The notes below the pieces were generated by a model, which was not told where the DNA came from, did no database searches, and saw only the letters and a list, made by a program, of their open reading frames with translations. Made by a program: the position numbers and the translations under genes. A stretch of DNA of 33,932 bases from Candidatus Gastranaerophilales bacterium (GTDB lineage: Bacteria > Cyanobacteriota > Vampirovibrionia > Gastranaerophilales > Gastranaerophilaceae): positions 1 to 33,932 of the forward strand of contig CALUYU010000025.1 in NCBI GenBank assembly GCA_944325075.1, written 5' to 3'. Below are positions 1-6,992 of this stretch, piece by piece; the stretch's first letter is position 1; each line of letters begins with the position of its first letter.

Positions 1-98
1 TGTGAGAGATAGCACCGGTACAATTCAAACAATTATTTTAAATTGTATTTGAATGCGAGCGGTCGGATAAGCAAGCCGGGATTAAGTAGCGCAGTTTG

Positions 99-140
99 AC
101 TCTGCCGAACAAAAACAATTGAGTATTGTTTTTGTGAGAG
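99..140 (+). repeat. D-loop hairpin element, Pro-array copy 1
   Basis: The ends are ACTCTGCCGAAC and GTGAGAG. They enclose a 9-bp stem (CAAAAACAA/TTGTTTTTG) with a 7-nt loop, TTGAGTA. The outer CTCT and AGAG can pair around an internal loop. The element sits exactly where the D-loop of the tRNA-Pro 5' fragment would continue. An identical copy lies at 231-272, and the same element recurs on the minus strand near the right end of the window with a slightly different but fully paired stem. Confidence 0.85.
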
Positions 141-230
141 ATAGCACCGGTACAATTCAAACAATTATTTTAAATTGTATTTGAATGCGAGCGGTCGGAT
201 AAGCAAGCCATGGCAAAGTAGCGCAGTTTG

Positions 231-272
231 ACTCTGCCGAACAAAAACAATTGAGTATTGTTTTTGTGAGAG
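231..272 (+). repeat. D-loop hairpin element, Pro-array copy 2
   Basis: Second copy, identical to the one at 99-140. It lies between a GTAGCGCAGTTTG fragment and GTAGCAC. The next unit downstream is the intact tRNA-Pro, whose D-loop has no insertion. Confidence 0.85.
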
Positions 273-317
273 GTAGCACTGGTGCGCTTCAAACAACTTA
301 CTCTTAAATTTCTATCT

Positions 318-391
318 CGGAATGTAGCGCAGTTTGGTAGCGCACCGTGTTCGGGTCGCGGGGGTCGCAGGTTCAAATCCTGTCATTCCGA
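318..391 (+). tRNA. tRNA-Pro (anticodon CGG)
   Basis: A full 74-nt cloverleaf can be drawn. The acceptor stem is CGGAATG/CATTCCG with discriminator A. The D-stem is GCGC/GCGC with loop AGTTTGGTA. The anticodon stem is CCGTG/CGCGG with loop TTCGGGT, giving anticodon CGG. The T-arm is GCAGG-TTCAAAT-CCTGT. The 3' CCA is not encoded, since the gene is followed by TTTTTTAATG, so a CCA-adding enzyme is required. The last 19 bases overlap the 3' end of the convergent cca gene. The upstream tandem array carries copies of its 5' D-arm. Confidence 0.93.
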
Positions 392-1818
392 TTTTTTAAT
401 GCAAAATTTTTAATAAACTCAATGGCCTGCTCTTTAGTCATAACGTCACCGTTTAATTGAGCTTCATGTAAAGCTTTTAAAATATTCCCAAGCATTGGCC
501 CCTGCTTAATATTAAGAATATCAATAACCTCATTTCCATCAAGAAGTTTTGGCAACGGCTTCAACTCTTCAATGGAATTAAAGTAGAGCGCAAGCAGGCG
601 ATCAAGATTATTGAGATTGTGAGCGATAATCTCATCAGTAATAAGCTCCCCTCTGGCAGATAATCTATCAGCTTTAGCAAGAATAATATTATCAATAACG
701 TTGTCACCAAGCTTCCTGAGATAGCGCATCATCGCTTTTTCATTAACATTTGGATCCTGCATGAGGCAGGAAGGATAAATATGGTTTTTAATCATCTCTG
801 AAATATAGCCAATCTGTTTGTTTGAACAAGAAAGATCTTTTAAAATCGGCTTAACAAGTTTTGCCCCGACATCATCGTGCTTAATAAAGCGGTGACGCCC
901 GGTATCTTTGTCAATAGTCCAGGTAGAAAACTTTCCGATATCATGCAAAAAACCGGCAAATTTTAAATGCGCCAGACGTGAAAATCCACCAAAATCAATT
1001 CTGTTAAGATGAGTTTGTATTAACTCATCAGCTTCATCGTACAAAATTTGAATCTGATTAACAGTTTCAATACTGTGATGTAAAAGATCAAGATGGTGAT
1101 GTGAATTAGGCGGAACCTGTTTTAATTCAAGAACAACCGGAAAAATTTCCTCAAGCAGCCAAGTTTTATTCATATTCAAAAGAGCTTTTGCAGAATATTT
1201 TCCGTCAAAAAGTTTCATAAGTTCATATAGTATCCGTTCTTTGGCGGGCCTTTTAATCAAACCGGAGTACTTGCAAACTGCGTTAATAGTTTCGGGACTA
1301 AGCTCAAAACCCAATGCGGCCTGAAATCTGTAGACTCTTAACAGTCTTAGCGGATCATCAACAAAGTTATTTTCATCAATATAATCAAGATTTTTGTTTT
1401 TAATATCAGCAATGCCGCCGCATAAGTCAATGACCTCGCCGGATCTAATATTAACTGCAATTGAATTAATAGTTAAATCACGACGCATTAAGTCTCTTTC
1501 AAGGGAATTTTCAATAGGATTGGTAATATCAATAATTTCGGGATTATGCTTGGAAAGACCATCTTTCAGCACAATTCTATAAATCTTATTTTCTTCATCA
1601 AGAGGAACAAAAGCAGAATTAAATAATTCATGAACCTTTAGTGCAAATTCTCTGGCATCCATTCCAACAATAATCAGATCTCTATCCAAAGGACTTTTGC
1701 CCATATAATAGTCCCTAACAGTCCCGCCAACAGCATAAATATCCTTATCAGAAAATTGAGCGGCAATTCGGGAAAGAATTTTATCAGATTTAATTTTTGA
1801 AAGAATTGTAGTATTCAT
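373..1818 (-). CDS. cca: CCA tRNA nucleotidyltransferase / poly(A) polymerase family, HD-domain type
   Basis: A 481-aa class II nucleotidyltransferase. It is expected to add or repair the 3' CCA of tRNAs, or possibly one part of it, since some bacteria split the activity between two enzymes. The GG-x-VRD motif is at residues 31-36 and the metal-binding D-R-D at about 45-47. The motif RRDLTINSIA, near residue 113, is typical of the head/neck region. A C-terminal HD domain has FLHDIGK near residue 290, as in bacterial CCA/phosphohydrolase forms. The start overlaps the end of rsmE by 29 bp, so the two are probably co-transcribed. The stop lies within the opposing tRNA-Pro gene, whose transcript would itself be a substrate because no CCA is encoded. 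The family call is firm; CC- versus A-adding specificity cannot be settled here. Confidence 0.93.
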   Translation of the reverse strand: MNTTILSKIKSDKILSRIAAQFSDKDIYAVGGTVRDYYMGKSPLDRDLIIVGMDAREFALKVHELFNSAFVPLDEENKIYRIVLKDGLSKHNPEIIDITNPIENSLERDLMRRDLTINSIAVNIRSGEVIDLCGGIADIKNKNLDYIDENNFVDDPLRLLRVYRFQAALGFELSPETINAVCKYSGLIKRPAKERILYELMKLFDGKYSAKALLNMNKTWLLEEIFPVVLELKQVPPNSHHHLDLLHHSIETVNQIQILYDEADELIQTHLNRIDFGGFSRLAHLKFAGFLHDIGKFSTWTIDKDTGRHRFIKHDDVGAKLVKPILKDLSCSNKQIGYISEMIKNHIYPSCLMQDPNVNEKAMMRYLRKLGDNVIDNIILAKADRLSARGELITDEIIAHNLNNLDRLLALYFNSIEELKPLPKLLDGNEVIDILNIKQGPMLGNILKALHEAQLNGDVMTKEQAIEFIKNFALKNRNDRI

Positions 1819-2542
1819 AAATTATATTTCCTAACGCAACAATAACAGCAGTATCAGCTTTAAGAATCAGATTTCCAAGTGTAAGCATAGGGATATTATT
1901 TGACCTGAAAAAATCAAATTCTCTATCAGAGAAACCTCCTTCCGGACCAATAATTACAAGAATATTTGAGTTATCAGCAAAACATCCTGGATTTTCACTG
2001 AAAAAAGTCCTGAAAGTTTTACTGCTGAGTCTCTCGCAAAAAGCAAAAACATAGTCAAATTTTCCGTTTTGAATTAGATCCTGAATTTTGGTCAGCTCGT
2101 AACATTTTGGAATATCAGCTCTTTCACACTGCTTGGAGGCCTCATACATAATTTTTTGCCACTTGGCAGTTTTTTTATCAATAACCGCTTTATTTAAGGC
2201 GCAATTATCACTTAGTACCGGAAAAACTCCGGCAGCACCAAGCTCCGTAGCCTTTTCGATAAGAATATTTTGAGCATCACTTCTTAAGGGAGACTGTACC
2301 AAATATAAATTAAACGGAAGTTTTCGATTTGATTTGTAAGATTTCAAAATTTCAGCAGAAATAGTATCTTTCGTAATATCAGTAATTTTTGTCTCGTACT
2401 GAATCTGATTTTCATCTATAAGAAGAAGATCTTCCCCACATTTTGCCCTCAAGGATCTGGCAATATGATTATAATTCTCTTTATCATCTATAATTACGAA
2501 CCCCTCAGATATACTCTCTGATTTTATAAAAAAATGAGGCAT
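1790..2542 (-). CDS. rsmE: 16S rRNA m3U1498 methyltransferase RsmE
   Basis: A 250-aa SPOUT-family methyltransferase of normal length for RsmE, which methylates N3 of U1498 in 16S rRNA using S-adenosylmethionine. The knotted SAM-binding signatures are present: IIGPEGGFSDRE (about residue 197) and LGNLILKADTAV (about 222), corresponding to the family's LG-x-RIL-R-x-ETA. The N-terminal PUA-like part starts MPHFFI. A ribosome-binding site AAAGGAG lies 7 nt before the ATG, and a good promoter lies upstream at 2566-2595. It is the first gene of a probable two-gene operon with cca. Confidence 0.93.
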   Translation of the reverse strand: MPHFFIKSESISEGFVIIDDKENYNHIARSLRAKCGEDLLLIDENQIQYETKITDITKDTISAEILKSYKSNRKLPFNLYLVQSPLRSDAQNILIEKATELGAAGVFPVLSDNCALNKAVIDKKTAKWQKIMYEASKQCERADIPKCYELTKIQDLIQNGKFDYVFAFCERLSSKTFRTFFSENPGCFADNSNILVIIGPEGGFSDREFDFFRSNNIPMLTLGNLILKADTAVIVALGNIIYEYYNSFKN

Positions 2543-2565
2543 AATCTTCTCCTTTATCAGTAGAA

Positions 2566-2595
2566 ATTATATCATGCATTAATTAAAAAATTCAA
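2566..2595 (-). promoter_or_regulatory. Promoter for rsmE-cca
   Basis: Read on the minus strand: TTGAAT, an 18-nt spacer, then TATAAT with an extended TGA just upstream. Transcription would begin about 20 nt before the rsmE ribosome-binding site. This is a strong sigma70-type match, judged by eye. Confidence 0.6.
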
Positions 2596-2920
2596 TAATA
2601 AAAGCATGGATAAAAAAACAAAAAAGTATATACAAAGTAGATAATTTTATTGATTTTACAAAATATATTTACAAAAATTTACAAAAAAGTTAATTAAGAT
2701 ATTTTCATAAATCGACTGAAAAAATGACTTAATAACGTAAAAAAAACACTAAAAAATAAAAAAAAAGTTTTAAAATTTCATATTTTTAAAAAAATATTAA
2801 AAAGATGGTCTTAATATTAACTTTACAATTGGTGAAGATAAGGCAAAAAAAAATTTTCCTCACTTTTAATATAAGTGTAGTGTTGTTATAATAAACGTTG
2901 TAAATAATAAACAAACAGTT
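2596..2920. other. AT-rich intergenic region between divergent units, with TTTACAAAA direct repeats
   Basis: No credible gene. The stretch is extremely AT-rich with many A-runs. TTTACAAAA occurs three times in phase at 2655, 2668 and 2678. The same word occurs as a tandem pair upstream of the glucan-phosphorylase-family gene at 15428 and 15438. For the rightward gene at 2921, TATAAT lies at 2887-2892 just after the inverted repeat CACTT/AAGTG (2861-2877). No Shine-Dalgarno is visible before its ATG. Confidence 0.5.
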
Positions 2921-4702
2921 ATGATACAAAAAGTTAGTGTAGAAAATAGCAAACAAAGAAAATATACCCCAGCAAATACCAGGGATGTGTCAGACCGATT
3001 ACCAAGCTTTACCGGATTGGAAAAGTTAGGCGAATGGGCAATAAAGGGTATGCAAAAATGTGAAGCCGAACCTATGGTAAACGTTACGGTATTAGATTTG
3101 CTAACAGCTATTGGTCCCCGTACAATAGTTGAAACTACTGCTGCCTCAAAAGTAACTGATGAAAACGGGAACCCGGTGTTGGATGAAAACGGAAAACAAA
3201 AACGAAGATTTAATTTTTTAGCCGGGTTTGAAGCATTGCGCCGAGAAAGTTCAGGACTATTTATTAACTGTTTATTGCCGGGTGTTTTTGTAATTGGCGC
3301 GGCAAAGCTGCTTAATGGCGGTATTATGGGGAAAAAGTCCAATTTAACAAAAAATTGGGCTGATAGAGAAACTTTAACAACAATTAACAGTTTTTACAAA
3401 GGTACCGGTTCTGAAAACTATTCTTCAATGATAAAAAATATGTTCCTTGACTTGAAGGGAGCAGATGGAACTGAAATTGACAAATCGTTCCTTGATATTT
3501 ACAAAAAAGAACCTGAAGCTTTTGATGCAATGTTTGAAAATCTTGGGAAAATGGCTGACGGTGACAAGATAGACAAAAAGGTATTGCAAAAGGCTGTCGA
3601 TAACGTAATAGAAAAAACAAAAATTTCAGAAAATATTAAATTTACACAAAATAATCCGAAAAACAGTTATTTTGGCAACTCATTAGAATCTTTGTTGAAA
3701 AATACCGTCGAAGTCCTGCATGATGCTAAAAAAGCAGGTATCTCAACAGCTGAAGAATTTTCAAAATATATTACAAAGGCACAAAAACTTGTAAAATATA
3801 AAAGTATAGGCGGTATGGCTATAACCATACCATTGGCGCTTGCAGCCCAGCCAATAAACAGATGGATTACACATAAAACAGCAGGCGGTAAAAAAGGCGC
3901 TCCTATATACAATGATGACAAAGAAAGAGTTCTCTCTGAAGAAGACAAAAAGAAACTCTTAAAGCAGAAATTTATATCAATAGGTTCAATGTTGGGATTG
4001 TCATGGACATCCATGATGTTTAAGCTACCATCCATGAAAATGCTTGAATTTAAAAAATTCTTCCCGACAATGGATCAGACAAGGCTTGTTTCAACTGCAA
4101 CCTTCGCCAGCCGCATGGGAGCTTCAGAAGATTTCAATGATCTGAGAGAATCTACAGTAAGAGATCTTGCGACCTTTGCAAGTTTTTATTTCCTTGGCGA
4201 CTTTGCAGCTAAAGGTATTGCATCATTCCTTGAAAAACGATATCCTGATATTAAGTTAATAAATGATTTAAAACCTATAGATAAAGATAAAACAAATATT
4301 TTCCAAAAAATGTGGCATTGGACAAAAGACACTGCTCTTAAATCAACAAGTGAACTTACATCCAAACGGGCGCAGAATTTACGCTCAATATGCCAACTTG
4401 GTAATTTAACATTCTCGTTGATCGCGCTGGGAGTATTTATCCCTATATACAACAGAATCCAGACAAGCAAAAAAGCACAGGAAGAGAAAGCCAAGTCTAA
4501 CGATACACAAAAAACGGCTCAAATAGCAAATGATAAACCTGCCGGAGCAGCATCCGCAGAGACCACCTCAGGAGTCGGCTCGGGCGCCGCGGGCACAACC
4601 GGAGCAAGCAGTCCTGAAAAGGCGGTAACCGCAAGCGGAAAGCCTAAGTTTAATCCGGTAGACCTTAAATCAACAGCATTTGGAGCATTTTTTAATTCGT
4701 AA
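2921..4702 (+). CDS. Unknown protein A of a tandem paralogous pair
   Basis: A 593-aa protein with no family I recognise. Alignment by eye shows it is a paralogue of the next gene. Shared blocks in the same order are: LDLLTAIGPRTIVET (about residue 58), GFEALRRESSG (about 102), an AAQPINRWITHK block (about 307), a LRESTVRD block (about 407), and a hydrophobic stretch before a charged tail. Segments near 115-130, 295-310 and 492-508 are hydrophobic enough for membrane contact. The tail (about 525-580) is low-complexity Ala/Gly/Ser/Thr. There is no signal peptide. The motif PSFTG at residues 28-32 recurs near the N-termini of two other unknown proteins in this window. The ATG is chosen because TATAAT lies 28 nt upstream; no Shine-Dalgarno is seen. 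Confidence 0.85.
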   Translation: MIQKVSVENSKQRKYTPANTRDVSDRLPSFTGLEKLGEWAIKGMQKCEAEPMVNVTVLDLLTAIGPRTIVETTAASKVTDENGNPVLDENGKQKRRFNFLAGFEALRRESSGLFINCLLPGVFVIGAAKLLNGGIMGKKSNLTKNWADRETLTTINSFYKGTGSENYSSMIKNMFLDLKGADGTEIDKSFLDIYKKEPEAFDAMFENLGKMADGDKIDKKVLQKAVDNVIEKTKISENIKFTQNNPKNSYFGNSLESLLKNTVEVLHDAKKAGISTAEEFSKYITKAQKLVKYKSIGGMAITIPLALAAQPINRWITHKTAGGKKGAPIYNDDKERVLSEEDKKKLLKQKFISIGSMLGLSWTSMMFKLPSMKMLEFKKFFPTMDQTRLVSTATFASRMGASEDFNDLRESTVRDLATFASFYFLGDFAAKGIASFLEKRYPDIKLINDLKPIDKDKTNIFQKMWHWTKDTALKSTSELTSKRAQNLRSICQLGNLTFSLIALGVFIPIYNRIQTSKKAQEEKAKSNDTQKTAQIANDKPAGAASAETTSGVGSGAAGTTGASSPEKAVTASGKPKFNPVDLKSTAFGAFFNS

Positions 4703-4714
4703 AGGAAAATAATC

Positions 4715-6634
4715 ATGGCAATCAATTACATAACCCCAAAATTAGAAGATCAAAGACATCAATTTAAAAATTATGAAAATAAAAATAACGGTCATAGCAG
4801 TAATTCAGCACCGGCATTTACCGGCGCGGTTGATACACTTATAGCAGCACCCAGCGTATTTTTAAGATTTTTGGACACAAACCAGGCTTGGGGAGCCAAT
4901 CTGGTTGATGTAGGTTCTATGGTTATACCAAGAACAGTATATGATACAAAACACCGTGGAATAGCAACCGGGTTGGAAACCGGCAGACGTGAATCAACCG
5001 GAACCTTTAACCATGCAATGGTCGGGGTTTATGGGACAGTTCTTGGGGCCGCTCTTGCAGTGGGAATTAACAGAGCCTATGAACTGAAAGCCCACAAGAT
5101 TTTTGCGAACAATGACACAATAGGTATTCTTGGTGATAATTGGTATAAAGCACTTAAATCGGGATCAGATGATCCGCTTAAAGTTTATCTTAATGAAGTT
5201 GTTTCTAATATACGTGTATACAATCCTTCAAATGAAAAAGCCGTTGATGGTCTTGTACCGATCAACGATATGAAACAAAATGTTGTTGATAAATTATACG
5301 ATCTGATTAAGAACGGAAAAAATGAAACCATTTCAAAAGCAGATACAAATTACCTGAGAACATTAATTACAGCCGAAACCGGCGGAGAAAAAAATGTTAT
5401 TCTCCAGGGATTTAATAACGGACACGCTGCTACTGCGGATAACACGTTGTCTACATTAATTGAGAATATTCATAACGTAACAAAAGCATTCAACAAAGAA
5501 AAAGTTATTGAAAGCTTCAAAAATGCTCCTGATTTCAATTCTGTTAAAATTCTTAAATCCCTCAAGAGTTTGAACGTTGGAAGATCAATTGCAGGACTTG
5601 GATTTGCCTCATTATTCGGGATGTCAGTTCAGCCGATAAACATGTATTTAACGAAGAAAAAGACCGGCTGTGACGGTTTCCCTGGAGTTCCGGGACGTAA
5701 AAAAGATGATTCGCTTAAATTCAAAATTCTAAAAACAGCCATGGCTGTTCTATTTGGAGCTGGAGCTATTTCAACAATAATGATCGGAGATAAAAGATCT
5801 GCTGCTAAAGAATTAAGTAAGGCTCTGCCAAAATCAGAACAATTGAAAGAATTTGTTAACAGATTTTTGGCAAAAATACAGTTCAAAGGCATGATGCCGA
5901 CAATTAATCAATTAAAATTCGTATACGGTATGACAATTACATCAAGATTAATGTGCGCCAGAGATGAAAACGAGCTGCGTGAATCAACAGTAAAAGATAC
6001 TCTGGGCTTTTTAAATCTTCTTATCCTTGGAAGTCTTGTTACCAAGGGGGTTACAAGATTAATGTCCAAAGATTTAATTAACCTTCCTAAAAACAGCGGA
6101 AAGGGATTTATTAACTGGATGAAAAATTCATCAGTTAAAACAAGGGATGAAATCTTACTCTCAACCCTGAACAAACATGGCAAGAATGTTGTTGAAAACG
6201 GAAAAGCATTATCATACAGTAAACTTCTACAACTCACCAAAGAACTTCCAAAAGAGGCACGCAAACCGCTAAAGAAACAGCTTGCAATATTGAATATAGC
6301 TCAATTAATTGGATATGCTTATTCCGGAATATTCCTCGGCTACTACCTGCCTAAAATCAACGACAAAATGTCAAAAGCAAATGAAGAACGCAGAATAGCA
6401 AAAGTTGCAAAGGAAGAAGGGAAAACGGTTGCACAAGTTAAAGCTGAAATGGCTGAAGAATTAAAAAGGATGAATGAAGAAGCTGCAAGACGCAATAATA
6501 AAAAGGCCAACAAAACAGTTGTTCCGCAAACTGAAGAACCGGTATCGGAAATCAAAGTAGACAGTGCAGCAAATCCTGAAATGCTTACACAATACAATAA
6601 CAGCTTTATCTCAAAATACCTGAAAACCTCATAG
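4715..6634 (+). CDS. Unknown protein B, paralogue of the preceding gene
   Basis: A 639-aa protein of unknown function, 12 bp after its paralogue and with its own ribosome-binding site (AAAGGA, 4701-4706), so probably co-transcribed. Blocks shared with protein A include VIPRTVYDT (about 70), GLETGRREST (about 86), a SVQPINMYLTKKKTG block (about 306) and a LRESTVKD block (about 422). A C-terminal hydrophobic segment is followed by a Lys/Glu-rich, coiled-coil-like tail (about 540-600). The N-terminal 32 residues are polar and end in PAFTGA, at the same place as PSFTG in protein A. Hydrophobic patches near 100-118, 295-310 and 345-360 suggest membrane association, an inference only. The inverted repeat at 6644-6671 follows the stop. 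Confidence 0.85.
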   Translation: MAINYITPKLEDQRHQFKNYENKNNGHSSNSAPAFTGAVDTLIAAPSVFLRFLDTNQAWGANLVDVGSMVIPRTVYDTKHRGIATGLETGRRESTGTFNHAMVGVYGTVLGAALAVGINRAYELKAHKIFANNDTIGILGDNWYKALKSGSDDPLKVYLNEVVSNIRVYNPSNEKAVDGLVPINDMKQNVVDKLYDLIKNGKNETISKADTNYLRTLITAETGGEKNVILQGFNNGHAATADNTLSTLIENIHNVTKAFNKEKVIESFKNAPDFNSVKILKSLKSLNVGRSIAGLGFASLFGMSVQPINMYLTKKKTGCDGFPGVPGRKKDDSLKFKILKTAMAVLFGAGAISTIMIGDKRSAAKELSKALPKSEQLKEFVNRFLAKIQFKGMMPTINQLKFVYGMTITSRLMCARDENELRESTVKDTLGFLNLLILGSLVTKGVTRLMSKDLINLPKNSGKGFINWMKNSSVKTRDEILLSTLNKHGKNVVENGKALSYSKLLQLTKELPKEARKPLKKQLAILNIAQLIGYAYSGIFLGYYLPKINDKMSKANEERRIAKVAKEEGKTVAQVKAEMAEELKRMNEEAARRNNKKANKTVVPQTEEPVSEIKVDSAANPEMLTQYNNSFISKYLKTS

Positions 6635-6643
6635 GTCATAAAA

Positions 6644-6680
6644 ATCGCCTCAAAAATTCTTATGAGGCGATGCTATTTTA
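6644..6680 (+). terminator. Likely terminator after the paralogous pair
   Basis: A perfect 9-bp stem, ATCGCCTCA (6644-6652) and TGAGGCGAT (6663-6671), lies 9 nt after the stop codon. It is followed by GCTATTTTA. The T-tract is weak, so termination may be partial. Confidence 0.55.
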
Positions 6681-6745
6681 CCGAAAATTCAATAAGAATA
6701 ATTATCTGATAAATCCTTTTAAAGAAATAGGGATTTATGTATAAT

Positions 6746-6898
6746 TCTCCACCGAATTTGCTTGAAAGGTAATCATAGCCTCATTCCAAACTTGTGGTGA
6801 AATCTTACCGTTGTAAGCCCCTGAAATACTCTACTAGCGTCAATCCTTGGAAAACTCATCTTCCTCTGAAATAAGAGTAGCCGCAAGTTAAGTGGAAC
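6746..6898 (+). ncRNA. Candidate structured small RNA, possibly 6S-like
   Basis: There is no ORF here, but the 5' and 3' ends close on each other. TCCAC (6748-6752) pairs with GTGGA (6892-6896). After a 2x2 internal loop, AATTTGC (6755-6761) pairs with GCAAGTT (6883-6889). Further in, TTCCAA (6784-6789) pairs with TTGGAA (6847-6852), and CTTAC-cgtt-GTAAG (6804-6817) is a hairpin. A small hairpin, CTCT-gaaata-AGAG (6864-6877), sits on the 3' side of the open central region. A perfect TATAAT at 6740-6745 places the start at the base of the closing stem. A long rod with a central bubble and a 3'-side hairpin of about 150 nt is the layout of 6S RNA, the RNA polymerase-binding regulator. No sequence match is claimed, so the identity is tentative. 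No clear terminator is seen. Confidence 0.45.
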
Positions 6899-6992
6899 AT
6901 TTTAGCAATTTGAGGCAAAATTTGGTATACATATCCTAAGAAATCAGGAATTCAATGTTAGCCGGCTTGTACAAAGTATGAGACCAGAAATT

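Larger units (their letters stand above)
1..317 (+). repeat. 132-bp tandem array of hairpin-interrupted tRNA 5' fragments upstream of tRNA-Pro
   Basis: The phrase TGTGAGAG recurs at 1, 133 and 265, an exact 132-bp period. Two full units (1-132 and 133-264) are nearly identical and differ mainly around 80-87 versus 211-219; the third (from 265) is diverged and runs into tRNA-Pro at 318. Each unit contains GTAGCGCAGTTTG (86-98 and 218-230), identical to the 5' D-arm of the adjacent tRNA-Pro. A 42-nt hairpin element follows at 99-140 and 231-272, then TAGCAC, resembling the 3' side of the D-arm. The rest of the unit holds another inverted repeat, CAATT/AATTG flanked by ATTCAAA/TTTGAAT. The array has the same orientation as the tRNA, so read-through transcription would place it in the tRNA 5' leader. 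It continues past the window start, so the copy number is unknown. Confidence 0.9.

Noticed and set aside
99-140. Integron attC site
   Set aside because: The hairpin lacks the core GTTRRRY/RYYYAAC boxes, and there is no integrase or gene cassette.
170-376. 68-aa minus-strand ORF across the repeats
   Set aside because: It reads through the tandem repeats and antisense to tRNA-Pro; no ribosome-binding site and no protein-like composition.
2866-3342. 158-aa minus-strand ORF opposite protein A
   Set aside because: It is a shadow of the longer plus-strand gene, which has a promoter, conserved paralogue blocks and operon context.
6899-6992. Possible remnant of a mobile element
   Set aside because: No inverted repeats, transposase residues or target duplications are visible.
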